A stretch of 64,000 bases of DNA from Sclerodactyla briareus (GCA_026419785.1 JAODTK010000821.1:1-64000); one strand, 5' to 3'; positions 36,351 through 48,354 are shown, counted from the first letter of the stretch. The notes: a model not told the origin generated them from the sequence alone. Numbers and translations are program-made.

Positions 36351-36839
36351 TGGTATAATATTACTACTCATTGATCGCTCCTTACGATTCACAGGGAGTA
36401 TTGTATTTCATCAACACGAAAAACTCCGCCCGCAGAATTTCAACCTTCTTCGACCCAACGACTTGAGGAAGGTAGATTATGGTCACATATCTATGCCTAT
36501 ATGGAGAGGAACTAAAGAAAAACTTGACCGGAAGAATTTGATTAACACATGTGTGATGGAAGGGGAGGGGGAGGAACCTTACTGTTTACTCGCCATCAGA
36601 ATTTTTTTATGGCTCAACTGGTTCACATAGAGAAAGTTAATTTCTCTTGTCCAAGTTAAACTTAACTAAAGAGCACCCGAACACAAAGCGGTAGCTTCCA
36701 TGGACTGGAAACACTAACTTCTTAGTTTACATGGAATAGGTTATGACAAATAATCAAAGCCTTGCCTTCGCTCTGAGAGGGTAATCAATCCACGATGGAC
36801 TCTTGAAGAAGTGAAACCACGAAACAAAAGAAACAAAAG

Positions 36840-37985
36840 TATAAAAGAGAAACCATTTTATTTTAGAGTGAAACATTTCAGTGTCATTCAGTACAGGGCA
36901 GATTCTATCATGCAATAGAATAAAACAGAAATGTGCACATTGTTTACTTTTTACCCAGTGTTCCAGCCAGGGGTGTTTTACAAAATGACACATGGATCTG
37001 GTAATATTTTTAAGTGCTACAATACTGAAATACTACAGGAGCAGTCACGTACCACAAAATACCAGTGACAAACAGCGGATAGACCAGTTACCCAAAGATC
37101 CACAATCAGCCCTGAGCTGTGATAATGACCCTATTTAACCTTGGAAAATCAAATGTTGAATTTTGCTTTCAAAACATGTTTAGAGGACCACAGCCCTACT
37201 CATTACCCCAACTATATGCCAAAGCTCGGGTCAACCTAAGGATCAGTGCTCAGAAAGAGCCCAATATGTTATAAAATACAAAAATTCCTTTACAAACTAG
37301 CCTGATAAGGCTTGCAGGCTAGATTTTGATGTTTGGCTCTCTCTTTAATTGAGTATGTTACCCAGTGACACCAATGTTCCATATCCAATTTTGGAACATT
37401 TACATTTCTTGTTGAATCATTTAAACGAAAACAAGGTTCATTCGGCAACAAGAAATTCCAATTAAGTGTGGCATTCAATTAGCGACAGGACAATAGCAAA
37501 AATGGCACAATTACAAAACAAACGAGTAAGAAAAATGACTCTAAATGTCATGCTCCTCTTAGAAAAAAGTTATTTCTCTTCAGATTTGACTTTAAAAACC
37601 TTGAGACAAGAAATAACGCAATAAATTTAATACGTTAAATATATTATGGTAAACATTTACAAACTCACGCACGGGCATGCAGCAACATATGCAATTTAAA
37701 AATATATATTTATATTACAACTTCTACAATCCAAGTAAGTGTACAAACAAAACAAAGACGTGCATTGTAATATAACGTATATCATTTCATCTACTCCTAA
37801 AGCAGTAATCTGCTACGGTGCTCCCACTGTGAATTAATTCATTTCATATAAAACTAAGCATAATTAATTGCATTGGCCATCACCTAAAAGGCCCCTCCCT
37901 GTCGTTGTCCATGGCGAGATCAGAGGGGATTCCAAAGTTAACATCCTGGGAGTGTAACTGGGACTGTGGAGTTGATGTCCTTTTA
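36840..37985 (-). other. Candidate last exon and 3' UTR of a minus-strand gene
   Basis: On the minus strand, a possible acceptor (ACTCCCAG) near 37,948 is followed by the frame D-V-N-F-G-I-P-S-D-L-A-M-D-N-D-R-E-G-P-F-R and a stop near 37,886. About 1 kb of AT-rich sequence without further coding signal follows. An AATAAA (36,857-36,862 in complement) then precedes a T/GT-rich stretch like a polyadenylation downstream element. The peptide is not one I recognise. It could be the end of the NDE1/NDEL1-like gene upstream on the same strand, another gene, or chance. Confidence 0.3.
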
Positions 37986-38160
37986 ATTTATTTTGCAAGG
38001 AAAAAATACGAACTATATTTTATTCAACGCCAGAACACAGGTTACAACTAGATCCCCACCGTCATTTTGGAAGATAAGATTTAAACAAATCCAAACTGGA
38101 CCAAAAAATTGTTGCCAAACCCTACCACAAGCATGCATGCCGATGGACACGAGGAATGCA

Positions 38161-38318
38161 CAACCCTACCACACATGAGATATTCAACAGAACCCTACCC
38201 CACATGAGATATTCAACAGAAACCTACCCCACATGGGATATTCAGCACAACCCTACCCCACATGAGATATTCAGCACAACCCTACCCCACATGAGATATT
38301 CAATTCAACCCTATGTGA
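38161..38318. repeat. 29-bp minisatellite, about 5.5 copies
   Basis: CCCTACC begins units at 38,164, 38,193, 38,222, 38,251, 38,280 and 38,309, exactly 29 bp apart. The unit is CCCTACCCCACATGAGATAT followed by TCA(A/G)CACAA, and copies differ by a few substitutions. The period is not a multiple of three, so the open frame across it is not a repeat protein. Confidence 0.97.
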
Positions 38319-38489
38319 TTGATCCTCCAACCCCATCCCACAACACATGTGACAATTTACATATGAGCTCATTCAATTACAGACAATTCCCTATGATTTC
38401 CACTTCTTGTTTGGGTGCTGCAATTCCTGGTTGAAGGGGGGGGGGAGGGATGTCTTGGTTGTCTAAAGCCCTGCAATACTACCAGAACA

Positions 38490-38615
38490 AACACTGCCCT
38501 CAAAGAGTATTCCATCCTGTTTGCCATAGATGTTCATCCAATGATCCTGCCCAGGCTGTCCTGTGTGAACAGGATCCGGTGGGTTGGGGCCACAGTTGGG
38601 ACACCCAAGTAGCTC
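38490..38615 (+). mobile_element. Possible LINE C-terminal scrap
   Basis: The frame reads I-D-V-H-P-M-I-L-P-R followed by N-R-I-R-W-V-G-A. It shares a DNA block, AGGATCCGGTGGGTTGG, with the LINE relic at 29.7 kb (opposite strand). The R-W-V-G position fits the '.LRWvGHv' block of LINE ORF2. The fragment is very short, so the call is tentative. Confidence 0.35.
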
Positions 38616-38619
38616 ATGG

Positions 38620-41040
38620 TTGATGCAGCTTTGTGGATACCTCAGCGAGTTGGGAATGGATGCAATAACAGATATTTCCAGTCATTTTTAGAAACTAGGG
38701 CACTATTTCTTGTAAATCTTGACAGCCCACTTTGCATGCCTTTCAATTAGTCAATAATTAGTCATTCGTGAAACGCCAGAGGCAACAGAATTACATGAAT
38801 TCGTACTCACTGTCCACTGTACATTAATAAATTAGAAGTGAAATTGATTCAAAATCGATACAATATTTAGCGCTTATATATCTGTGAATGCACATAACTA
38901 TTTCACACATGACTGCCATCCATTCATCCTCTCTTATTCTTAAGAAGCTTTTTACTTGTGACTCAACTGCCAATCTTGAAAGTGAAGGCAATTATTTACT
39001 TGCTTCGAAACCCTAAAATCAGCTGAACAACAGAATTGCATCATGAGAGCTATCCTCCCCAGCTGGTTATTGTCCCGTCTAACTGTGCCTCTAAATCATA
39101 CCTTCATGATGATTCTGTCATAAGTCAGTTGGACATATTGACACATGATGCAATAGTGCTAAATCGACAAAATTTGGCAGTGCCAATTAACCACCTAATA
39201 TCATACAAGTCCAAATACATGCATTCTCATGTAGCAACATTGCTATCAGTATAGAACATTATTTGGTTACCAGGAACATCGCTATCAGAGAGTAACATAA
39301 CCTGTCATGATTTGAGGATCTATATCCATGAACAGAAATCTGGCAAGTTTTTCTTTGGGTCAGTTCAAACAATGACGAGTGGTGGTAGGCACACAAAATA
39401 TTTGGTAGCGTAGTCTTGTCTGTACCATAATTACTATGTAGAATTTCTAAAGACGTTCCAGAGACAGCTAGTATTCTAGATAATAAGCAAGATTAGGTTT
39501 CCAATGCCAAAAATGATATCTGAGGACTGTAATGTTCAACCAACTGATAAATAGACCTCCATAATATGAGACACAGAGTAGCGTGGATATTCAGCAGTAT
39601 CACTCAGCCGTTACTCTGACGTCACACAAATTGGGCTTGCTTCTTCGTAAATGAGTGATGCAATTTAGGTATAATTTTCTTGTGTGTATGAAATAGCCTT
39701 GAAAGTATTATTGATGGGAGCCTACAGATTTCCAAGATGGTATTCATACACTACCACCATTGGTACTAATGTGTATTGGAATACCAATAGTCATCCACAG
39801 TAGTTCCCAAAGAAATGGACCTAGAACACCAAGGGCGACGGAATATGGAGTCCCCTTCGATGGTAACCGAAATGAAATTAGATGATCAAAATATCAATTA
39901 TTATTGTTTTTTTGCACTGTAACTCACCCGCTTTCATTATTGGGTACCTGGCAAAACCAAAAACTTTGTAGAAGTACAGACAATGGCCTCACTGAAAAAA
40001 AAATATTAAAATACGAGAACCTGAAGGGTTTTGAAAGGTCATGTATGAAGCATTCTAATAAAGAGGGGCAAAAACTGACATCCAGTGAGTCAAAAAAAAC
40101 CCCCCTCTTGATCGGACATTTGTTTACCAATGTATTGTGCTTAAAAGTGTGAATTGGGGATATGGAGCGCATTGCACAATCACCCAAAAATCCTATTGTG
40201 CCAAGATTTTTGACATATATTCTAAACGACCTCAATGTTCAATTCTTTATGTAATCTTTTGTTTTTTTAAGCCTAAAAAACTTCATGACAAGGGATGGCA
40301 CAACAATTCAACTCAGCATAGTGAACCTGGCTGGAAACAATTGATTCTTCAAGAAGAAATTAACATTGACGTTCAAGGACAAAGGAACAATTGTACCAAT
40401 GTGATGTCACTTCTTGTTGCAAAATGTTATGTTGTGCATATGTTGTCAATATACATGGAACTCAATACCATTCATGTTCTATATATCTGTAACAGAATGT
40501 TGTATGAAGATGGGGTTTGGATCAATAGTTAATATTTTCCTCCTCTGTATCACAAGACCCTTCAGGGATGCTGTACAAACCCAATCTGACATTTCACTGC
40601 ATCCAATCTAAATGCATCCAGATTAAAACAGTATTGGAATACTGTCACCACTGAACAATGGAGCCCAAGGGCTGTCTATTGTCAGAGCACCTTTTGAATG
40701 AATCTGGGTGCATTGAGACGCCCGAACGCATTGGGATGAGTGCTATGTGTTCGCATTTGGATGCATCTGAGATGCAGTTGAAACTCTGAAATAGGTTTGT
40801 ATGACGCCCCTTATACAAACTCTTCGAACCTCATAACTGAAATATCCCCAAAAGCATGGATAAAGCAGACAACCCATCAGACAAAATACAGCCTTTGCCT
40901 ACAGTTCTTGTTAAGAGCAGTTTGCTATTACCAGATCGACCTGACATGGTCACTAAACCCCTACAATGAAGAAAACAGGTTCCCATCTCCTAGGGCCTTC
41001 CCGTGGAGGTCAACCTTAGGCACCATATCAAAAACAAGGC
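38620..41040. other. Unassigned, intron-like AT-rich sequence
   Basis: No exon, RNA gene or repeat family can be supported. The sequence is AT-rich with many short frames and no splice-bounded coding signal. Confidence 0.45.
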
Positions 41041-41650
41041 TGCAGCTAAGCTGCAGTCTTCACTGTGACAAAAGAGAGCTAACTGGACCACTGAACATAC
41101 AGGTTGATGGTTCGCATTGTTATATCAAGTCCTTGGTTGGCTGCAGCTAGGCCAGAGGGAACTGCAGGAAAGCTGCAATAGTCTCAGTTATTCATACTGT
41201 GACAGAGGGAACTGTCATGAATCACTGAATATACACAATATAGTGATGGTCACAGCCTAACTGCAACCAGCCTAGAGGAACCTCCAGCTACTCAGCATGT
41301 TGTAACGAGTCATGACTAGAGTCACTTCTTTTCAAATATTAAACGACTCAAACAACTTTGTGGAGATTTTCCCTATCAAAATAGTAAAGTGACTCGAGTC
41401 AGTGACTCGAGTTACATAAATCTCTGTACGTCAATGACTCAAGTCATAAAATTTTGTGACTCGTTACAACACTGGTACTCAGACTGTGACAAAGGTTATT
41501 GCCATGCATCCCTGTACATACACAATGTCTTTGGGAGACGGTTCCCATTGTTACATTGAGGTCTTACCTCCTGGGTGAGGGAGTTACATTCAGTTGCAGC
41601 CTACAGCTAGGCTAGAGGGAGATGGTTTGTCTCACACAGGTACATAGTCA
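41040..41650. repeat. Degenerate tandem repeat, unit about 135 bp, interrupted by a MITE
   Basis: CACTGTGACAAAAGAG (about 41,062), ATACTGTGACAGAGGG (41,197) and AGACTGTGACAAAGG (41,482) mark successive units. CTGCAGCTAGG(C)TAGAGG-type words and CATACACAATGT-type words keep their order between them. Removing the 187 bp of MITE plus duplicated target brings the third spacing to about 98 bp, so the units are diverged or shortened. Confidence 0.65.
41296..41474. mobile_element. hAT-type MITE, 179 bp, with 8-bp target duplication
   Basis: The right end, read inward, is CAGTGTTGTAACGAGTCA. The left end is CATGTTGTAACGAGTCA, the same sequence with one base missing. The interior is rich in GACTCGAGT/ACTCGAGTC words and has no coding capacity. 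The flanks CTACTCAG (41,288-41,295) and GTACTCAG (41,475-41,482) agree at 7 of 8 positions. An 8-bp duplication plus CA(G)TG termini is the hAT signature. A transposase would have to act in trans. Confidence 0.8.
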
Positions 41651-42384
41651 AGGAGCAACACTGCCTGATTCGACAATTCAATGAACATCAAACAAAGGAA
41701 GGCTTCCAAGGCCCCACCACAGTACTACGCTGATAACAGACTTATAGAAATTTTCCATATTTTGAAACAACCAGGCTTGCGACAATGGACAACTGCAGGA
41801 GCAGGTATAAATTGGCTTGTGTGTACCTAATCAATGAATAAATCTATTAGTCAAAACCAGACATTCCCTTGAATTTGCTGAAGAGTTATAGAAAGGCATC
41901 CATCCATTTAGCAAAGGTCTCTCTTTAAATTGTAGGCAGAAATGCCAAAACCAATTTGGCCAGTTCTCCATACTCCATAATATTACTTCTACTATATTAA
42001 TCCAGCAGATCCCTTTAGGAATGACAAACTGTAGGTCTTCCAAAAAGAATTGCAATCTGACGAAACTAACCATGACAGATTTATAGGCCTTTCTTTCTTT
42101 GCTGCAATGTTTTACATGTAGTTAATTACTAGCTTTGAAGATTGCTAGCCATTTGCCGTACATATTGCGATTTGCAATTATATCCTATCATACCGAACAA
42201 GTCACAATGATTGCTTTCTACTTTACTGTGAAATTTTCTACTATGACTTGGTTACTATACCATTCTAACCTATCTAAATTATTAGGAGATTGGATCTCAC
42301 TCCCATACTAATCAAGATCCTTCATTCTGCTAACACCGAGCAAACCCACCAGACCCAACCGAGAGAACATTTTTTTGGAATTCT

Positions 42385-42545
42385 GTTTTAGTCTCTTTAT
42401 CCATATGCCACGCAAAAATCTACATTAGCATCCAAACCTGCCATGCCCAAAGACACAGCAGAAAAGCATTTTAGACTTGGTAACAGGATTCAAACCCCAG
42501 CCCTTCAACCTGTAGTCTAGAGCCCTACCGACTGGGATAATCCGA
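42385..42545 (-). mobile_element. tRNA-derived SINE fragment
   Basis: On the minus strand an A-box-like TATCCCAGTCGGTAGGG (about 42,521-42,537) is followed 40 bp later by a B-box-like GGTTTGAATCC (about 42,489-42,499), and then CTTTGGGCATGGCA. The last word resembles the TTGGCAAGG of the SINE at 57.9 kb. The anticodon arm does not pair properly, so this is not a functional tRNA gene. Confidence 0.6.
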
Positions 42546-43689
42546 GCTTCACATACATGTCCTCTGAATCACATCTCCACTCCTCTCACACGCTATAACG
42601 TGCCATTCTGAAGGGCTACTTAACCTAACCATAGTTAGTAATCGATCATTTACGCTATGGCAGACAGCCTTGACTGCAGTCGTCTTCTGTCGGCTTCGTT
42701 GGTGTAAAACGATTCTCTCTCTCTCTCTCCCCCCCAATCCGGCACTCCTCTGCTTGATTCTCACCCTGTTTCGCAGGTCACGCTGCGCTGGTCAATCACC
42801 CACCGCTCATACACACGCACACACAGACATCACAGCCGGCCCTGTGCCTGGCATCGTTCATCATAACCGTTATCTTGACGAACCCCCTGCAGTTTCCCCC
42901 GTCGTTGGGGAAAAAAAACCCGACCAGCCCAGTTACCTCTCTCTCTTGGCGACTGGAACAAATCGAGCCCACCGAAGATGAAATGAGGACAAAGCAACTC
43001 TATAGCATAACGCAAATGTGTTTCACACCCAATCACCATGAATCAAGTCCGCTTTTCTTGCTGAATCCCCAGAAATCGCTGCAAATGGATGTATTCTTCT
43101 CATCCCGAGTAGGGTCCATATGAGGACTGTTTATCCATCATGCACTTCTTTTCCCTCTTCTTGCTCCCTGCACTCCTTGTAATCATTAAATCCTTCTCGA
43201 CAGTCCCTCCCCACTCCTCTGTCTCTTCAAGCTCCATCAATTCAATCCAGACCGCAGTCATTTCTGAACCACATAAATTCCCTGTGGCATGGGGGTGGCC
43301 CACAGTCTGTGTCAGGAAGCAGTGTCCAAAGTTGGCCTGTCGATCCTGATCCCACTAGATTCCAGCGTATCTGTATGTAAATTCTGTATGTCAGTATAAC
43401 GCACTGCAAACCACTGTTTACCAGAGATTAGAAACACAACGTACTTCATCAGAGAGTGTCTTCAGGCAAGAGATTAAACGAGAGCTGCAAGACCCTCTTA
43501 GAGGATTGTCCTAATGGTAAACCGCCTAGTTAGCCTGTCTTTATTGAGTATGATGTTCATATAAGGCTTGTGACAGCTTACCGTCATACTCACGGTTGCT
43601 GTATTATCTGAATGTGATTGAATGACCGAAGACATTAACCACCATGAGCAGCCGCTGCCCAAGCCATTAGCAACTTCAAATTGACTGGT

Positions 43690-43935
43690 GATTTGATTCA
43701 GGTTTTGAAATGCTTCATGGATTTGATGTCTTTTGCGTTCACTATTCTTTGAGTTTTCCAAAGTTCCCACCAATAGGGATCATTTGCCTCCCTTTGTGGT
43801 AAAACGCGTAGATTGGATATTCGGAAATAATTCTTCACCGCGGGGTGGAATAGCCTTCCTGAAGGAGTTGCTCTGTGTGAGTGTGAATGCTTCAAGAACA
43901 AGTCTTGATTTATTTTTCCAAGATTGTGGGTGAAT
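43690..43935 (+). mobile_element. LINE ORF2 3'-end relic (copy 3)
   Basis: One frame reads K-T-R-R-L-D-I-R-K-(stop)-F-F-T, then W-N-S-L-P-E-G-V-A-L, then F-K-N-K, at about 43,800-43,910. This is the LINE block '.R.RLDiRk.fF..Rv...WNsLPe.vV....n.FKn.LD'. Upstream, I-L and R-D-H-type positions from the preceding segment can be seen in shifted frames. The copy is truncated at 5' and has at least one stop and several indels. It belongs to the same family as those at 1.3 and 16.1 kb. Confidence 0.8.
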
Positions 43936-45570
43936 TCTTACAACTGGGTTTATTCTTCTCTTTTGGGAGTGTTGTTGATCTGACCCCTTTCCCTCAAACT
44001 CACTGAACTAGTGTGTGTTGGAATACAACACTGCAGTAACCGCTTGTGAAGGCTTATGATCAATCCATGAGCTTCTGAGAGCAGTCGCATGAATCTGCAG
44101 TTGATGACCGCAGGGAATTGCAGTCTTGACTTTTTCCATACGTTCGGGGTAGGCTTGGAAGCTCTTAGATGTAGGTTCTGGATGACTAAGTAGGTGGAAT
44201 CAGTACTGTACTCACCTCGGTGAGTCTAAAGGGCTCTGCGCTTTACGTTGTAGGTTATGCTGGGTCCTTCCCTTCACAAAAATTCTTCCTGTTGCTATTT
44301 GTCCTACCAGCGGCTGTGCAAATGAACAAGTAGTGCAAATCATGGTCATGGAATGTTTATGATAGGCAGGATCAATGAAGTCAATAATAGCGCCATGGGT
44401 AGTTATTCTCCCTAGCTATTTTGTGCACCTTCTTGAAACTAATGTCCTATTTATATAATAATTAGCAACATGCTGTCCGGCGCTGGTAGGAGTGTGAAAA
44501 GGAGTTGTCTTTTTACTCACAGTCACCATGCATCATTTGTCCCCGCCCCCCCTCCTAGCTGGATACAGCAAAGTAAGCATGACAGTTTTTGCACTTCATC
44601 TCCTTTCACACAACATACCTAAAGTATTTGGGTACTCAAATGATGGATTATTATTTTCTCGAAGCACCTTATTCAGCAGCACTTTCACCAATATTTTGAT
44701 TCCCCTCGCAACCTCGATTGTAGTTTCCCATTTGCATTATATAAATAGTATTCTTTGCCATTACAGTACACAGCCGAATAAGCTTGATCCTGGGTAGGGG
44801 GCGCTACTTAGCCGTCCTGAAAGTTAATGAAGTAGACGGTAACTAATTCCATCTAACTTTACATTTAACACCCCCATCAATCATGTCATTTTTTCCATCA
44901 TCGAACCCTCCTCATTAATGGTTCTCCGGGCCTTTTGGCGGTCCGGGCATGCCATATCTGAATGAAAGAAATACTTTTTTTCTTCTATTGTTGCTACTTA
45001 ATAGTGGTTCGATTCCGTAGGTTCCTGCGTCACTGAATCAGGCTAGGCCTAGGGAACAATTTGAACAGAGATAGGCTACAATACTTCTCTGCCTAAACAG
45101 ATTTAGAACACTACTATGCCTCAGTGTTGTCAAATCTAAGCCACATCCATACATGAATATTATTGGAACTGGCACCAAACGTCAATGAACTTTCTAATCA
45201 CCATGGGCAACCATCAACAGTATGGAAAAATTTTACCCCGCTCTCTTCCACCTATAGTGTTACCCAAAATTTTCACATTCTGCCCCTTTTTTTTTTTTTT
45301 TTCAGCACTTGCTCCCTTCCTGTCACTCCACTCATTAATATTACCTAGATGGCACCAAAAACCACCAGGAACCAACATGGGCATTCTATATCTCACATGC
45401 ATTTTACCTCCTTTTAGAAATGCAATTCCTGTCTGGTATCGCTTTTTACTTGTAAAGAAAAGAAGAGCCTTAGGGCATCGTAATTATGTGGCCAAGAATA
45501 TTCAGCTTTGATCAATACGCTAGTTGACCAGGTTTAATGTCAGCTGAAGGAGGAATGTACGCTAATAAAC
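43936..45570. other. Unassigned sequence
   Basis: The first few hundred bases may be 3' UTR of the LINE relic just upstream. Beyond that nothing is recognised. A B-box-like GGTTCGATTCC occurs at about 45,005 but has no A-box partner. A T-run lies at about 45,287-45,302. Confidence 0.45.
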
Positions 45571-45579
45571 ACAACGGCG

Positions 45580-45800
45580 ATGCCCCCGTGTCTCGTCTGG
45601 TTGCGCGATCAGGTTTACTCTATTAGTACATCTCATTGCAAAACAATTACAAGGAATTACATTTGTCGCTTGAAGATTCGGTATTAGCAATAAAGAACAC
45701 CTCTAATCTGTGAACCAATTCAAATGCGGAAAAGGACTGATATTGACCAATGTCTACCGAGAAGTGAAAGTTTTCGTTGAAATGTGACTAAAATGCCATA
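45580..45800 (+). repeat. Dispersed repeat (TCTGGTTGCGCGATCAGG family), copy 1
   Basis: About 220 bp here (TCGTCTGGTTGCGCGATCAG, then TCGGTATTAGCA, GTGACTAAAATGCC and TGTCTACCGA) recur in the same order at 53,450-53,670. Downstream it runs into the ATGCAAATTAG array, as if both belonged to one larger repeat. Confidence 0.75.
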
Positions 45801-46150
45801 AGGATGCAAATTTAGGCAATTACCAAGTCACGAAAATCGGGCAAAATTACAATATGCATAAAGTATGCAAAATTAGCCATGTGAGTCACCCCAGGACCCT
45901 GAATCCAAGATAAAAAAAAAGGGAACTCAAGGAAACCATACCCACAAGGTTTTCATGGCAAATCCAAGCAAACTTGAAGTTTTCGCTAAATTATGCAAAA
46001 TAGGTTACGTTGGATGACTCATTGACCCCGAATCTTTGGTAAAAAGTTTGAGACGGAAGGTAGACCATATTCACCAAGTGTCGTGAAACTTTTTATTTTG
46101 CATAAAATTATGCAAATTAGATGACTTAATTACCATATTTTACGTGAATC
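45760..46150 (+). repeat. Degenerate tandem repeat with ATGCAAA(A/T)TAG, unit about 150 bp
   Basis: Units contain a GAAGTTTTCGCTAAATTATG-like start followed by CAAA(A/T)TAG, then a GACCC(C)GAATC-type phrase and a run of A. They occur near 45,765, 45,865, 45,975 and 46,090. No coding product is supported. Confidence 0.55.
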
Positions 46151-47039
46151 TAATCAGTTCATTACCTTATATCCGCATCTAGGCTGCCAAACAAGGTCAC
46201 CATAGCACCTACGACTTCATCCTTAATCTTGCTAATGAGCTAAACAAGAATTACATAAAACGGGTAGTACCTACACTTCATGAGGACTTTGTGCCCCAAA
46301 ATCTAATCAGATCGTTCACCCAACCCAGATGCTACCCTGAAAACTTGCGCAATTGCACTACCATTCGAAAGTTATCCTGCTAACGGAGGAAAGTGTACAC
46401 ACAAACAAACCTACCCAAATGAGGAAAAATACTTATTTACCATATCCAATGCATATATCCCGAATAAGCCAGGAGATACAAACTCTTTACCACGGTACCG
46501 AGGTAACGATTATACCTGAAAAGCTACGGCAGAAACGATTGGTACGTAAAATTCAATTAATAAAAAAACTTACCACACAAGTTGATAAGCGTGGTAAGAT
46601 TTCAACGCATAACCGAGGAAGTAAGAAGTTGCTCAAAATTGATCCAAGGCAGTTCCGCGAGGAAGCGGATGTGCAAGAGTAGAGAGCGGCATCAATACCT
46701 TAGTACTAACGAGATATTCTCGTTTGTCGGTGGTACCTCGATTGGCAGGTGTGATGAAAAACTTAGGTGTTAGCCGTTGGCTTCACCAGTTACGAACCCA
46801 CGCACACACACACACACATCCACAGGCAATAGGACCATTAAGTCTCCGCTGAATTTCATTCAGGCGAGACAAAACCAGCAGCCACAAGGCTTAGTGATTC
46901 CTCGACTCGTTCTGACAACCCATAGCCAGACACAAGGACAATGGAGAGGAGCTCCTAGGGAACCCATACCGTCTGACAATTTCACCATTTTTCCCAACCA
47001 ACCAATGGGTCTATGCCTCTTGAAAAGATAGCTACACAC
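46151..47039. other. Unassigned; short CA repeat
   Basis: A Lys/Arg-rich plus-strand frame at 46,353-46,682 matches no known family. A (CA)8-type tract lies at 46,801-46,818. No splice signals support a gene. Confidence 0.4.
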
Positions 47040-47870
47040 TAATTCAAGGATTTCAGACGTGGCTCTGGTCTACCTCAAAACAATAGGGTCATGTACCCCG
47101 CCCCGATCTCATCATGACCTCTCACTGAACCCAAAAGGATAGGGTTTATTGTTACTCATATGGGAACACACATACAAGTATGAGCTTCATCACAAGGTGG
47201 GGTCGAGTTATCGTGTTCAAACCAAAATTTACCAAATTATAACTTTTCACAAATTTCCTATTTGGACCAAAACTCACCCCCGACCTAGACAGAAACAGAA
47301 CAATAGGGTTCATTGTACGACCCATAAGAAAAGCTTACACACCAACTTTTAAACTGATCAGACCAACGTTTGGACTTATCGTGTTCACAGGTTTTCAGAC
47401 GTTGACCTCTGGTTGACCTCAGATGACCTCTGACCCTGACCTCAAACAATAGGTTCATGACTCCATCATGGGGAGGAAAACACACATACCCAGGTTTGAG
47501 CTTCATCATCCAGGTGGGGTCGAGTTATCGTGGTTCACAAGCCAAAAATGGACCAAAGTATAACTTTTCACAATTCCTATTTTGACCAGAATTACCCCCG
47601 ACCTAGACCAGAAACAATAGGGTTACTGTAATGCCCCAGAAGAAAGAGAGAAAGTACACACCAATTTGAAACTGATTCCGGACCAACCGTTCTGGCTTAT
47701 CATGTTCACAGGTTTTCAGACTTGACATATGGTGACTCTACAATTAAAAACAATAGGGTTCATGTACTCATCATGGGGTCCACACAGACCAAGTATGAGC
47801 TTCATCCATCCCGAGTGGGGTAGAGTATGTGTTTCATAAGCCAGCGTACATTAAACACCATAATACACAC
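47040..47870 (-). repeat. Tandem satellite, unit about 320-343 bp, about 2.4 copies
   Basis: TTTCAGAC marks units at about 47,050, 47,394 and 47,714. GAGCTTCATC marks them at 47,184, 47,499 and 47,798. CAATAGGGTTCATG, GGGGTCGAGTTATCGTG and TAACTTTTCACAA keep their order between these marks. On the minus strand the unit contains CCCTATTGTTTTGAGGTCA and a cluster of AGAGGTCA/GAGGTCA half-sites. Copies differ by many small indels. Confidence 0.85.
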
Positions 47871-48354
47871 ACACACTGTCTGACTGCATAGATCCTGGAC
47901 TTCGTAAGGAATCAAAAAGGATAAGAACCACCCTCTCCATGATCAGATCAAAGCACTTTTGCAGACCAAGGGTACCTGAGAATACAGGGCCATACGCAAA
48001 AAAAAAAAAAAAAATATCAAACCAGACGTTTCAAGACTCTTTGTATACAGGGCTGCTTGTTCATTCAGGGTTGTGTCCTCAAGATTTACTCTAATTCGTT
48101 TTTACACTCCTGCTTTTCGATTATTATTCGTAATATGATTGCAAAACATCAATTGTTTCAATTCTAATCCTACCTACGTAAGTACGTATTTATACAGACA
48201 GTACATAAAAACTTGAACGTAGGCAAGCATCACACACATTCATAAATACACGTATTATGCCTGATAGAGTCCCTGTCTCTGGCATGTGATAGAAAAGATG
48301 CAGGTAGGACCTCCTCTCAGATAATCTAATGAGACATAGGGCGAACTACCCAAC

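Noticed and set aside
36094..36630. 178-residue plus-strand frame
   Set aside because: It begins in the LINE tail and runs through the GC-rich inverted repeat; no family resemblance.
38161..38318. Possible CRISPR array
   Set aside because: The 29-bp units are contiguous with no spacers; it is a minisatellite in an animal genome.
42485..42545. Possible tRNA gene on the minus strand
   Set aside because: A- and B-box-like words are present but the anticodon and acceptor stems do not pair; reported as a SINE fragment instead.
44990..45030. B-box-like GGTTCGATTCC
   Set aside because: No A box or tRNA arms lie in the preceding 60 bp.
46353..46682. Basic 109-residue plus-strand frame resembling a DNA- or RNA-binding tail
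   Set aside because: No recognisable domain, and it lies between satellite arrays without splice or polyadenylation context.
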